Below are positions 8,786 through 16,691 of a stretch of DNA of 64,000 nucleotides, piece after piece. A program made the position numbers and the translations under genes. The stretch's first letter is position 1. Each line of letters starts with the position of its first letter. Below the pieces are notes generated by a model that did no database searches, was not told the DNA's origin, and worked only from the letters and a program-made list of their open reading frames with translations. The DNA comes from an uncultured Psychrobacter sp. (GTDB taxonomy: Bacteria; Pseudomonadota; Gammaproteobacteria; Pseudomonadales; Moraxellaceae): the NCBI GenBank assembly GCA_947501045.1, contig CANMUI010000001.1:744001-808000 (forward strand), given 5' to 3'.

Positions 8786-9343
8786 TTAGGTTCTCTCAAT
8801 GATACCACAAGCTACGCGGTCGCCTGCGTCACCGGCTGGCTGACTAGTATAGTCATCAGCACCAGAATGGACGATAAAGGCACGGCGATGTACGCTATAT
8901 TTACCGGCTGGCTCAGCAGAGATTTGCTTATTAACATAATTGATAGTAGCGACACCATTGTCATTAGCTGTCAAGTTTGGTAGATCGCCTGCATGACCAT
9001 TCATATCATCTGGGTTAGAGTGTGGGTTATTATCTGGATTAAAGTGGCCGCCTGCCGCTTTACCCATATCAGCACAACTGCCCGTTTCATGGATATGGAG
9101 CGCCACTGTTTTACCTGGCTGCATGTTCATAAGCTTACCATAGACTTGGACGCCGCCATCGACAGGACGTAGATACACTTGTCCGACTTCACGATTGGTT
9201 CCGTCAGTAGTCTTAAGCGCTGACTTCAATACTGGCTGATCAAACGGGTTACCTGTCTGTAGCTGGCCCTCGGTCGTTTGGCAACCTGTTACTGCCAAAG
9301 CTGAACCACATAATAAAGCACTTGCAAGTAATGTCTTTTTCAT
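8786..9343 (-). CDS. sodC: Cu/Zn superoxide dismutase, lipoprotein form
   Basis: 185 residues from the ATG at 9343, chosen because GGAGATAACA precedes it; a longer frame starting at 9382 lacks such a site. The signal sequence KKTLLASALLCGSALAVTGC ends in the lipobox VTGC, so the enzyme is probably lipid-anchored in the periplasm. Metal-site motifs are all present: HIHETGSC (copper His-x-His and the disulphide Cys), GGHFNPDNNPHSNP, NGHAGDLPNL, AFIVHSGADDY, and the C-terminal GDRVACGII with the active-site Arg and second Cys. It dismutates superoxide outside the cytoplasm. Because the core residues are intact it is expected to be active. Confidence 0.95.
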   Translation of the reverse strand: MKKTLLASALLCGSALAVTGCQTTEGQLQTGNPFDQPVLKSALKTTDGTNREVGQVYLRPVDGGVQVYGKLMNMQPGKTVALHIHETGSCADMGKAAGGHFNPDNNPHSNPDDMNGHAGDLPNLTANDNGVATINYVNKQISAEPAGKYSVHRRAFIVHSGADDYTSQPAGDAGDRVACGIIERT

Positions 9344-9553
9344 TGTTATCTCCATTTTCGTTTCGCTGTTGTTATTAAACATTTTTAAGGCTCTGAGTCA
9401 TAGCTATCACAAAATTTCCAACTAGATCTGTAATAACCTTGGTCAAACTTGCAGCTAGTATAGCTAAGGATCTGACATATATATTCACCAAATGCGCAAC
9501 AATCGGTTAATAAATGTAAATAACGTATGGGTTTGAAAAGTGGAAACTGGGTT

Positions 9554-10204
9554 TTAACGAATAGTTTTTGTTTCATTCTGCCAAACTAGCGTTTCACCTG
9601 ATTCCATGGTTTGCAATAAGTTATAGCGCGGGAAATCAGCTGGTGTTTCTGATGTTAGCTGTGAAGGTTGCAAACTTAAGGTTAGTTTGCTGCTGCTATC
9701 GCCCATTAAATTAAATAAAGCGCTCTCAATGCGATTGCTCGTTTCACTACAGCCCATATCAGTACTGACAATGCTACCAACCTTTAAAGTATGATCTTTT
9801 AGTAAAAGATAGGGCGCACCAGAACCGTTACAGTCTGAGCTAAAAGAAGCATACTGACTGTTATCAGGATAACTTCCAAAATTCACTGATATAGGGTAGT
9901 CAGGATGGTAAAAATTGCCTACAGATGCTCTAATTAATCGACCATTGTCGTCATAAGTATTGCTGACAGCGCTCACAAGTTGCCAATGATACTGCTCTAA
10001 AAGCTCATTAGTGATAGGCAGTGAAGGCAACGCTTTTTTCATAGCCGTCTCGTCAGTAGTATTAGATTGTTCTTTAGTAGATATTATACTGACAGTAGTG
10101 GACTGCTGAGAATTTGCAGTAGAAGTGGACTGACAACCTAGCAAGACGATTGAAGACAGTAGACTGATTATTAAAAATGGACTTACTAAACGATTTAAAC
10201 TCAT
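9554..10204 (-). CDS. META/HslJ-like domain lipoprotein
   Basis: 216 residues. The signal sequence PFLIISLLSSIVLLGC carries the lipobox VLLGC, then a Ser/Thr/Gln-rich linker. From about residue 66 it resembles the META (HslJ-type) beta fold: LLEQYHWQLVSAVS, FSSDCNGSGAPYLL, TLKVGSIVSTDMGC, LTLSLQPSQLT. Proteins of this family are usually outer-membrane or periplasmic lipoproteins of unclear function, some linked to antibiotic or heat tolerance. It sits between sodC and lon on the same strand but far enough from both to be a separate unit. The domain match is by eye, so I hold it as probable. Confidence 0.72.
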   Translation of the reverse strand: MSLNRLVSPFLIISLLSSIVLLGCQSTSTANSQQSTTVSIISTKEQSNTTDETAMKKALPSLPITNELLEQYHWQLVSAVSNTYDDNGRLIRASVGNFYHPDYPISVNFGSYPDNSQYASFSSDCNGSGAPYLLLKDHTLKVGSIVSTDMGCSETSNRIESALFNLMGDSSSKLTLSLQPSQLTSETPADFPRYNLLQTMESGETLVWQNETKTIR

Positions 10205-10296
10205 AACTATTTACCAAACAAACATTTGTTTAAAATATAGCATAGCTATTTAATTAGTGCGATCTATAAAATGAGTCGCACGTAAATATAACGCAT

Positions 10297-10326
10297 AAAA
10301 AAAGCCGTTCACTATAGTGAACGGCT
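10297..10326 (-). terminator. Intrinsic terminator of lon
   Basis: A perfect 24-base palindrome (AGCCGTTCACTATAGTGAAC, then GGCT) at 10303-10326 is followed on the minus strand by a T run, seen as seven A at 10297-10303 on the plus strand. It lies just past the lon stop. Confidence 0.9.
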
Positions 10327-10374
10327 CTCATTAAATCTTAATCCGACTAGTTAAAGCTTTAGATAACTCTCAGA

Positions 10375-12879
10375 TTAGTTGTGTAACGCTTTACCTGAGG
10401 TTTTATCGACTGTAACTTTCGCAGGCTTAAGCGGCGTTGGCATAGAAACCAAAGCTTCTTTTAATACCTCATCAATTGTCGCTACGGGCTGAATAGTCAG
10501 GCCAGATTTTACGTTATCAGGGATATCTGCTAGATCGCGCTCATTAGCAGCGGGGATCAACACATGCTTGATACCACCGCGATGTGCGGCTAGCAATTTC
10601 TCTTTAAGGCCACCGATACGTAGAATTTTACCACGTAGGGTAATCTCGCCAGTCATCGCAATATCCGGACGAATTGCAATACCTGTCATCGCTGATACTA
10701 GTGCGGTAGTTAGCGCACCACCTGCTGAAGGACCGTCTTTTGGCGTAGCGCCCTCTGGCATATGCACGTGAATATCAGTGGTTTTGACTGTTTCGTAATC
10801 GATACCTAAGCTATCACCGCGCGCACGAACTACACTCATCGCTGCTCGAATAGACTCTTTCATAACATCACCGAGCGAACCGGTAAAGTTAAGCTCACCT
10901 TTACCTTTCACAGCTATCGCCTCAATAGTTAGTAGCTCACCGCCAACTTGTGTCCAAGCAAGGCCTGTAACGCGGCCAACCTCAGGCTCTTCTTCTGCAA
11001 GACCATAGTCGTACTGATGTACGCCCAAGTAATCATCGATATTGCTATCATCAATCACTACTAATTCACGCTCATCTTTCTTCGGAGCACGCGAGCCATG
11101 CGACTCAACCGAGCCGCGAACGACTTTACGGCAGATCTTATTGACTTCACGCTCAAGGTTACGCACGCCCGCTTCACGAGTATAGTTACGGACGATGCTA
11201 TGCAGCGCCGCCTCTACAATTTCAATCTCGCCTTCTTTGAGACCATTTTGCTTAATAGCTTTTGGCACTAGATATTTCTGGGCGATATTGACCTTTTCTT
11301 CTTCGGTATAACCTGGCAGACGAATAACTTCCATCCGGTCAAGGAGCGCAGGCGGAATATCCATGCTGTTGGCAGTACAGATAAACATCACTTGTGATAA
11401 GTCCAAGTCCATATCTAAATAATGGTCGTTAAAAGTATCGTTCTGTGACGGATCTAACACCTCAAGCAAAGCTGACGCCGGATCGCCGCGGAAGTCTTGC
11501 GCCATCTTATCGACTTCGTCTAATAAGAATAGCGGGTTTTTGACCTCAACTTTGGCAAGCGACTGCACAATTTTGCCCGGCATCGCACCGATATAAGTAC
11601 GGCGATGACCACGAATCTCAGCTTCATCACGCACGCCGCCTAAAGCCATACGCACATATTTACGGCCCGTTGCACGCGCTATAGATTCACCAAGTGAGGT
11701 TTTACCGACACCCGGAGGCCCTACGAGACATAGAATCGGACCACGAAGTTTTTTCACTCGCGACTGTACCGCTAAATATTCTAAGATGCGATCTTTGACG
11801 TCTTTTAGACCGTAATGATCTTCATCCAGTACCGTTTGCGCTTTTTCTAAATTGATAGACACTTTAGTCGTAGCGTTCCACGGCGTGTCCAGTATCCACT
11901 CAATGTAGTTACGGACGACTGAGGACTCAGATGACGCTGGTGGCATCATTTTAAGCTTTTTAAACTCTTGTTCCGCTTTTTTGCGCACATCTTCTGGCAA
12001 ATCAGCTTCTTCTAGACGCTTTTCAAGCTCGCCCACATCATCTTCACCATCAAACGCGCCCTCATTCATGTCAGACAGCTCATTTTTAATGGCTTTTAAC
12101 TTCTCATTTAAGAAGTATTCGCGCTGATTGTCTTCCATCTGCTGACGCACTGCATCTTGGATATCTTGTTCGATATTCTGCTCAGCGCTTTGCTTAACCA
12201 AATACTCAGTCAAGGTGTTGATATGGTTTTTAAGATCATCGTCTTCTAAAAACGATTGCTTAATATCCAAATCCATCGAGACGCGAGTCGAGATGAAATA
12301 GACTAATTCAAGCAGATCATCAATACGCTTGGCCACACGTGTCAGCTCACGAGCATTGCGCAGACGCGCATCAGCGTAAGTTTCAAACAAGCTGGTTAAA
12401 GCTTTGATAGTATTTTTTTGCTGGCTTTTATCCATTTGCACATCGAGATCGGCACGCTCAAAGCTTGCCATCAAGACCTCGCCGTGCTCTTCTATCGTAT
12501 CAACACGCGCGCGATATTGACCTTCGATTAGCACCTTGATGCAATCTTCGTCGCTGTCGTGCGGCATGGTGCTTACGATGCGGCATACCGTACCATATTG
12601 ATATAAATTATCATGATCAATATCTTCGGTTAGCGAGTCTTTTTGTGCAACCACTAATACTTTATCGCCATATTCAGCTTGAGCCAGCTCCACCGCTTTT
12701 ACCGAGGGCGCACGGCCAACAAACAGGGCAATCTGCATGTGTGGATAGACGACGACATCACGTAGTGCTAGCAATGGCAAATAGTTACTGGATGCATCAG
12801 TTACGCTCGCATCATCAGTCTCAGTTGCTGCTGACACATCAATATCAATGTTGTCTTTATCAATATTATAATCACTCAT
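10375..12879 (-). CDS. lon: ATP-dependent protease Lon
   Basis: 834 residues from the ATG at 12879. An in-frame GTG six codons earlier would give 840, but GAGG sits correctly for the ATG. The N-terminal substrate-binding domain begins YLPLLALRDVVVYPHM at about residue 33. The AAA+ module has Walker A GPPGVGKTSLGE, Walker B PLFLLDEVDKM and sensor-1 FICTANSMDIPP. The C-terminal serine protease has KDGPSAGGAL with catalytic Ser718, and a GGLKEKLLAAHRGG segment holding the catalytic Lys. It degrades misfolded and regulatory proteins in the cytoplasm. The first 30 residues are a highly acidic extension. The last 40 residues carry a Lys-rich tail beyond the usual end. Confidence 0.97.
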   Translation of the reverse strand: MSDYNIDKDNIDIDVSAATETDDASVTDASSNYLPLLALRDVVVYPHMQIALFVGRAPSVKAVELAQAEYGDKVLVVAQKDSLTEDIDHDNLYQYGTVCRIVSTMPHDSDEDCIKVLIEGQYRARVDTIEEHGEVLMASFERADLDVQMDKSQQKNTIKALTSLFETYADARLRNARELTRVAKRIDDLLELVYFISTRVSMDLDIKQSFLEDDDLKNHINTLTEYLVKQSAEQNIEQDIQDAVRQQMEDNQREYFLNEKLKAIKNELSDMNEGAFDGEDDVGELEKRLEEADLPEDVRKKAEQEFKKLKMMPPASSESSVVRNYIEWILDTPWNATTKVSINLEKAQTVLDEDHYGLKDVKDRILEYLAVQSRVKKLRGPILCLVGPPGVGKTSLGESIARATGRKYVRMALGGVRDEAEIRGHRRTYIGAMPGKIVQSLAKVEVKNPLFLLDEVDKMAQDFRGDPASALLEVLDPSQNDTFNDHYLDMDLDLSQVMFICTANSMDIPPALLDRMEVIRLPGYTEEEKVNIAQKYLVPKAIKQNGLKEGEIEIVEAALHSIVRNYTREAGVRNLEREVNKICRKVVRGSVESHGSRAPKKDERELVVIDDSNIDDYLGVHQYDYGLAEEEPEVGRVTGLAWTQVGGELLTIEAIAVKGKGELNFTGSLGDVMKESIRAAMSVVRARGDSLGIDYETVKTTDIHVHMPEGATPKDGPSAGGALTTALVSAMTGIAIRPDIAMTGEITLRGKILRIGGLKEKLLAAHRGGIKHVLIPAANERDLADIPDNVKSGLTIQPVATIDEVLKEALVSMPTPLKPAKVTVDKTSGKALHN

Positions 12880-13190
12880 ATATTTTTCCTCGTTCACCAG
12901 ACTTGTAAAGTCAAGTTAGTGTTTCATGTTAAATAAATGGTGACCGTAGCAAAAATTGCAAGGCTTATGATTTACCTATATAGAAAATAGTATGGATCTA
13001 CTAATAGAGAACAAACAAATAGTATGCAAATCTTTTAATTTTCAAGTGTTTACTATTTATTGATCGATATCTCTTAAGTTCTACGCGTAGGTTTTATAAC
13101 CAAAATCAGGTAAACTGACGCGCGTCTTAATACGCTCTCAATTAAAAGACGGTTGTTAAAAATCTGATAAGTTAATAAACCAATAAAGCC
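12880..13190. other. Divergent spacer between lon and the antiporter gene
   Basis: About 310 AT-rich bases carrying the promoters of both divergent genes. I saw no clear heat-shock promoter for lon and no operator I can name. Confidence 0.5.
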
Positions 13191-13228
13191 AAGCTAGAGA
13201 ATAGAAGACAAGCTAGAGAATAGAAGAT
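13191..13228. repeat. 19-bp tandem duplication next to the antiporter ribosome site
   Basis: AAGCTAGAGAATAGAAGA(C/T) occurs twice head to tail (13191-13209 and 13210-13228), 18 of 19 bases identical. The second copy abuts the AAGGGG ribosome site of the gene at 13242, so copy number could alter the 5' leader. Confidence 0.9.
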
Positions 13229-13241
13229 AAGGGGCAAAAGT

Positions 13242-14630
13242 ATGACCATCAACGCGGTGCTATTGGCAGTCATCATCATGCTAGGTCTATCACTAGCACG
13301 CGTCCACGTAGTACTTAGTTTGCTAATTGGAGCGCTGGCGGGCGGACTGATCGCAGGATTAGGCATCACCGCTACGCTTGAAGCCTTTCAAGAAGGCATT
13401 CGTAACGGCGCTCAAATCGCCTTGTCATATGCGTTATTAGGTGCATTTGCCGTCGCCATCGCTCATTCGGGGTTACCGCAATCACTGGCAGGTGGGGTTA
13501 TTAAGCGTATTGATGCAAGCGGCGCAGGTATAGGGGCGGGCGCTATAATTAAATACACGCTGTTTGCAGGCCTTGTGATGATGAGCTGCTTTAGCCAAAA
13601 CTTAATCCCCATTCACATTGCCTTTATTCCACTATTAGTACCGCCGTTACTCTTAGCTTTTAACCGTATGCACATTGATAGACGGCTGATAGCCTGTCTG
13701 CTGACCTTTGGTTTGGTCACTACTTATATGTTCATCCCATATGGCTTTGGCGATATTTATCTGAATCAAATCATGCTAAAAAACGTAGGTGAGGCCGGTA
13801 TCGACATCACTGATATCTCAGTCACCAAAGCGATGGCGATTCCAGCACTTGGCATGTTTGTTGGGTTACTGACCGCCGTATTTATTAGTTATCGCAAGCC
13901 GCGTCATTATCAGCAACTGACCATCAATAAAGAAGAGCGCGACACCGCTATTGAGAATAAAGGGTTAGCAAGCGATGACTTAAGTAAAGTGGCATCTAAC
14001 GCTCAGGCGCAAAGCAAAACTAAAACTTTGGTGGCGCTTGCAGCAATTGTTACTGCTTTTGTGGTACAGCTCTATACCGATTCACTACTGCTCGGTTCCA
14101 TGTTTGGTTTTGGGGTGTTTATGGCAACCGGCGTGGTGAAGTGGCGCGATGCTGATACCGTGTTTAATGACGGTATCAAGCTGATGGCGATGATTGGCTT
14201 TATTATGATTACCGCGCAAGGGTTCGCTGAGGTTATGAAAGCGACAGGAGAGATTGCGCCGCTCATCGATGGCGCGACTAACTTGTTTGCGGGTAATAAA
14301 GCCATTGCTGCATTCGTCATGTTAGGCATTGGCTTAGTCGTCACCATGGGTATCGGCTCATCATTCTCGACCATTCCGATTATAGCTGCGATTTATGTGC
14401 CGCTGTGTATCTCGTTAGGGTTCTCTCCACTGGCAACGGTGGCGATTATCGGCACAGCGGGAGCGCTGGGTGATGCAGGCTCGCCAGCTTCGGATTCGAC
14501 TTTGGGACCAACCTCTGGTCTTAACGTCGATGGGCAGCACGATCATATTAAAGATAGCGTGGTGCCGACCTTTTTGCACTATAACATTCCGCTATTGGCG
14601 TTTGGCTGGATTGCGGCGATGGTGTTGTAG
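13242..14630 (+). CDS. Na+/H+ antiporter family transporter (YuiF-like)
   Basis: 462 residues with about 11-12 membrane helices, starting AVLLAVIIMLGLSLARVHVV. Family-like segments include SLLIGALAGGLIAGLG, FQEGIRNGAQIALSYALLGAFAVAIAHSG with a break at the Gly, QNLIPIHIAFIPLLVPP, a glycine/serine-rich IGTAGALGDAGSPASDSTLG and GLNVDGQHDHIKDSVVPTFLHYNIPLL near the end. A charged cytoplasmic loop lies at about residues 220-255. This matches the group annotated as Na+/H+ antiporters or amino-acid (histidine) transporters of the YuiF type; substrate is not certain. It starts at an AAGGGG site, is monocistronic, and ends at a good terminator. Confidence 0.8.
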   Translation: MTINAVLLAVIIMLGLSLARVHVVLSLLIGALAGGLIAGLGITATLEAFQEGIRNGAQIALSYALLGAFAVAIAHSGLPQSLAGGVIKRIDASGAGIGAGAIIKYTLFAGLVMMSCFSQNLIPIHIAFIPLLVPPLLLAFNRMHIDRRLIACLLTFGLVTTYMFIPYGFGDIYLNQIMLKNVGEAGIDITDISVTKAMAIPALGMFVGLLTAVFISYRKPRHYQQLTINKEERDTAIENKGLASDDLSKVASNAQAQSKTKTLVALAAIVTAFVVQLYTDSLLLGSMFGFGVFMATGVVKWRDADTVFNDGIKLMAMIGFIMITAQGFAEVMKATGEIAPLIDGATNLFAGNKAIAAFVMLGIGLVVTMGIGSSFSTIPIIAAIYVPLCISLGFSPLATVAIIGTAGALGDAGSPASDSTLGPTSGLNVDGQHDHIKDSVVPTFLHYNIPLLAFGWIAAMVL

Positions 14631-14658
14631 GGTATAAGCTCAAAACTTTTCGGCGTAG

Positions 14659-14682
14659 GCTGGGTTTTTAACCCAGCTTTTT
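14659..14682 (+). terminator. Intrinsic terminator of the antiporter gene
   Basis: GCTGGGTT pairs perfectly with AACCCAGC around a TTT loop, followed by five T. Confidence 0.88.
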
Positions 14683-14718
14683 CATCTTTACTATTTATAA
14701 AGCGCATTTAAATGTCCG

Positions 14719-14748
14719 AAAAAAAAGCTACCATATAGGTAGCTTTTC
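14719..14748. terminator. Bidirectional terminator between the antiporter and hicB
   Basis: AAAAGCTACC and GGTAGCTTTT form a stem around an ATATA loop, with A and T runs on either side. It probably ends the hicA-hicB message on the minus strand. Confidence 0.8.
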
Positions 14749-14785
14749 TATTTTTAAACGACTATTCGTTTATATGAATACTCTT

Positions 14786-15190
14786 TTATACCAATGCTTT
14801 TTGTACCGCTTTTGCCAAAAACCCTGAGCGAGTCTCATGATGTTCTTCAGCATAACGGTCTACACGCTTCAGCAAGTATTCTGGCCAACTGACGTTAAAG
14901 CGTACCTGTTTAGTTGAGAACTTAGTATCATCAATACTGACGATAGCCCAAACCAAAGTATCTTTGAAATCTGGATTGGTTTTCAATGTCTCTATTTCAC
15001 TAGTGTAAAAGTCAAAACTCATACCTTTATCTAACATATATTCGATATGATCGTAAATTAACGATTCAGCTTCTTGAATAGTATCATCGATGGTATCTCC
15101 TAAAGGGAAGCAGCCATCGATATCGGGTACGATAGCGGCATAGTTTTCCATACTTTCGTCTTTGAATATAGCGATGGGATAATTTAGCAT
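14786..15190 (-). CDS. hicB: HicB-family antitoxin
   Basis: 134 residues. The N-terminal partially degraded RNase-H fold of HicB is visible: LNYPIAIFKDESMENYAAIVPDIDGC, then GDTIDDTIQEAESLIYDHIEYML. The C-terminal part (KQVRFNVSWPEYLLKRVDRYAEEHHETRSGFLAKAVQKAL) resembles a ribbon-helix-helix DNA-binding domain. HicB neutralises the HicA mRNA interferase and represses its own operon. It follows hicA on the same strand, but 143 bases separate them, against a few bases or an overlap in typical loci. It may therefore have its own promoter in the spacer. Confidence 0.88.
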   Translation of the reverse strand: MLNYPIAIFKDESMENYAAIVPDIDGCFPLGDTIDDTIQEAESLIYDHIEYMLDKGMSFDFYTSEIETLKTNPDFKDTLVWAIVSIDDTKFSTKQVRFNVSWPEYLLKRVDRYAEEHHETRSGFLAKAVQKALV

Positions 15191-15207
15191 ATAACCCCCT
15201 TTTTAAT

Positions 15208-15276
15208 TGTGTAGGGTGCTTTCTAAGCACCAATTAGATATAGCTATGCAAGTTGCGTAGAGTGCGCCCAGCGCAC
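15208..15276. repeat. Two related hairpin repeats in the hicA-hicB spacer
   Basis: The first contains GTAGGGTGC, loop TTCTA and AGCACCAA (hairpin 15215-15231). The second contains GTAGAGTGC, loop CCA and GCGCACCAA (hairpin 15262-15276). Both share the frame GTAG(G/A)GTGC...GCACCAA. The same GTAG(G/A)GTG opening recurs at 18109 and 19163, so this looks like a short dispersed palindromic repeat. The loops differ, so the relation is partial. Confidence 0.6.
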
Positions 15277-15333
15277 CAAGAACGAGGTTAAGATAACTAT
15301 CAGTACGGCTTGGCGCAGTACAAATTGTTCTAT

Positions 15334-15519
15334 CTAAAGTTTTAAACCGGAAATGCGTCTTGCTTGAGCCAATTGATGTCGAGACACATCTTTTTCGGGA
15401 TGGCTAATGGAGATAATACTATCTATACCTTCTTTTCTTAGAATATGATGACTGCCTTTAATTCTATCAACCACCCAACCATCATCTTGCAGTAACTTAA
15501 TCAGCTTACTACTCTTCAT
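15334..15519 (-). CDS. hicA: HicA-family toxin (mRNA interferase)
   Basis: 61 residues, the normal HicA size. It has the double-stranded-RNA-binding-like fold: SSKLIKLLQDDGWVVDRIKG, then SHHILRKEG with the catalytic histidine, and ISISHPEKDVSRHQLAQARRISGL. HicA cleaves mRNA and stops growth when HicB is lost. The HicA is complete, with no frameshift or stop. It is upstream of hicB on the minus strand and directly downstream of the cyclo-ligase gene, from which 105 bases separate it. Confidence 0.9.
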   Translation of the reverse strand: MKSSKLIKLLQDDGWVVDRIKGSHHILRKEGIDSIISISHPEKDVSRHQLAQARRISGLKL

Positions 15520-15624
15520 GATTACCTCGAACTTTTGCTAATTAAGTATGTGTATTATTACACACAATATGAATTGTATCAATAACACCGTGTGTAAAGG
15601 TGTGAATGATTGTTACATAAAGAA

Positions 15625-16497
15625 CTACTCATCAAAATCCTCAATCTCACCACTTAAACCATCCAAAAACTCGTCACTTTGCGCCAATAGTTCGTTTAAA
15701 CGCGCCTCATTAATCACTCTCGATAGCTCATCAGAACTAAAGGATTGTTCTTGACTGTAGTAGAGCATCTCTCTAGCGTCATCATTTCCTAATGTCTGTA
15801 AATACGTATCAACCGTATCAGCGCTAGATACTTCTTCCTCAGCGCTGTCGTTAGTCTTTTTACTGTTGTTTGGTTTAAACCAACTTATCCCGCTTGGGGT
15901 AATCAGTCCATCTAAAGGTACATCCCAAGGTTGACGCGCAAGCTGTTCAACTACTTGAAAATCATAACACCAACCAATCTTGAGCGGCCTTGACGCGCCA
16001 GATTTATAGCTTTTACCAAGGGTCGTATCATAAAAACCGCCGCCCATTCCCATCCGATTGCCCTGTTTATCAACCGCTACTAGCGGACAGATAATGACGT
16101 CTAATTCCCTTGCCCAAAGTAATTTGCGACTATGATTTTGCGGCATACCCAAACGATGGATACGCGTCGGTACATTAGTGAGTTTAGAGTGATAAATGGG
16201 CACAAAGCGCAGTCGTTTGTCGTTGCTTCCTAGCGAACCAACCACAGGCAGATACGCCCGATATTGTAGGCGCTGACACCAGTCTAGTATCGGCTGAGTC
16301 GGCAGCTCGCCAAAGCCGTCGTAATATAAGGCGATACGCGCGTGTGGTGGCAAGCACTGCTGTAATTTAATCAGGTGCAAACTTGCCATTTGCGCTAGAT
16401 GCCGTCGTTCCCCAGCGGTTAGCTGACGACGCTGGCGCGTAAACTGGCGTCTAGGTGGATTGGTTGGGTCTGATACTGGTGCTTGGTTATTAGACAT
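15625..16497 (-). CDS. 5-formyltetrahydrofolate cyclo-ligase
   Basis: 290 residues, longer than the usual ~200. Family motifs: basic N-terminal RRQFTRQRRQLTAGERR, a substrate-pocket ALYYDGFGELPTQPILDW, LPVVGSLG, PLVAVDKQGNRMGMGGGFYDTTL (ATP and folate binding, GMGGGFYD being the hallmark) and IGWCYDFQVVEQLARQPWDVPLDGLITPSG. The enzyme converts 5-formyl-THF to 5,10-methenyl-THF using ATP. The last 80 or so residues, from about 215, form an acidic extension (LLAQSDEFLDGLSGEIEDF) that I do not recognise. Often called fau/ygfA; I leave the symbol empty because naming varies. Confidence 0.9.
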   Translation of the reverse strand: MSNNQAPVSDPTNPPRRQFTRQRRQLTAGERRHLAQMASLHLIKLQQCLPPHARIALYYDGFGELPTQPILDWCQRLQYRAYLPVVGSLGSNDKRLRFVPIYHSKLTNVPTRIHRLGMPQNHSRKLLWARELDVIICPLVAVDKQGNRMGMGGGFYDTTLGKSYKSGASRPLKIGWCYDFQVVEQLARQPWDVPLDGLITPSGISWFKPNNSKKTNDSAEEEVSSADTVDTYLQTLGNDDAREMLYYSQEQSFSSDELSRVINEARLNELLAQSDEFLDGLSGEIEDFDE

Positions 16498-16691
16498 TTT
16501 TAACCCTAAAGACTAATAAGAAAAGGTGTTGAAAAATCGGTGCAAGAGCTCGTCTGATGATTGTATCTTTGCTATATGTGAATATTCAACACGTCTTAGT
16601 CATGCTATCATAATGTCGCTTTACATCCTATTCTCCCTTATGTGCAGCAAATGTTGCACTTTTCATGGATAAATAAACAAAGAGGATCGTT

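Noticed and set aside
9385..9576. 63-residue frame on the minus strand, overlapping the end of the META lipoprotein gene
   Set aside because: No ribosome site, overlaps a real gene by 23 bases, and has no recognisable features; treated as non-coding spacer between sodC and the lipoprotein gene.
16526..16592. Inverted pair GTGTTGAA...TTCAACAC upstream of fumC
   Set aside because: Eight-base arms about 50 bases apart in AT-rich DNA; could arise by chance and no factor can be named.
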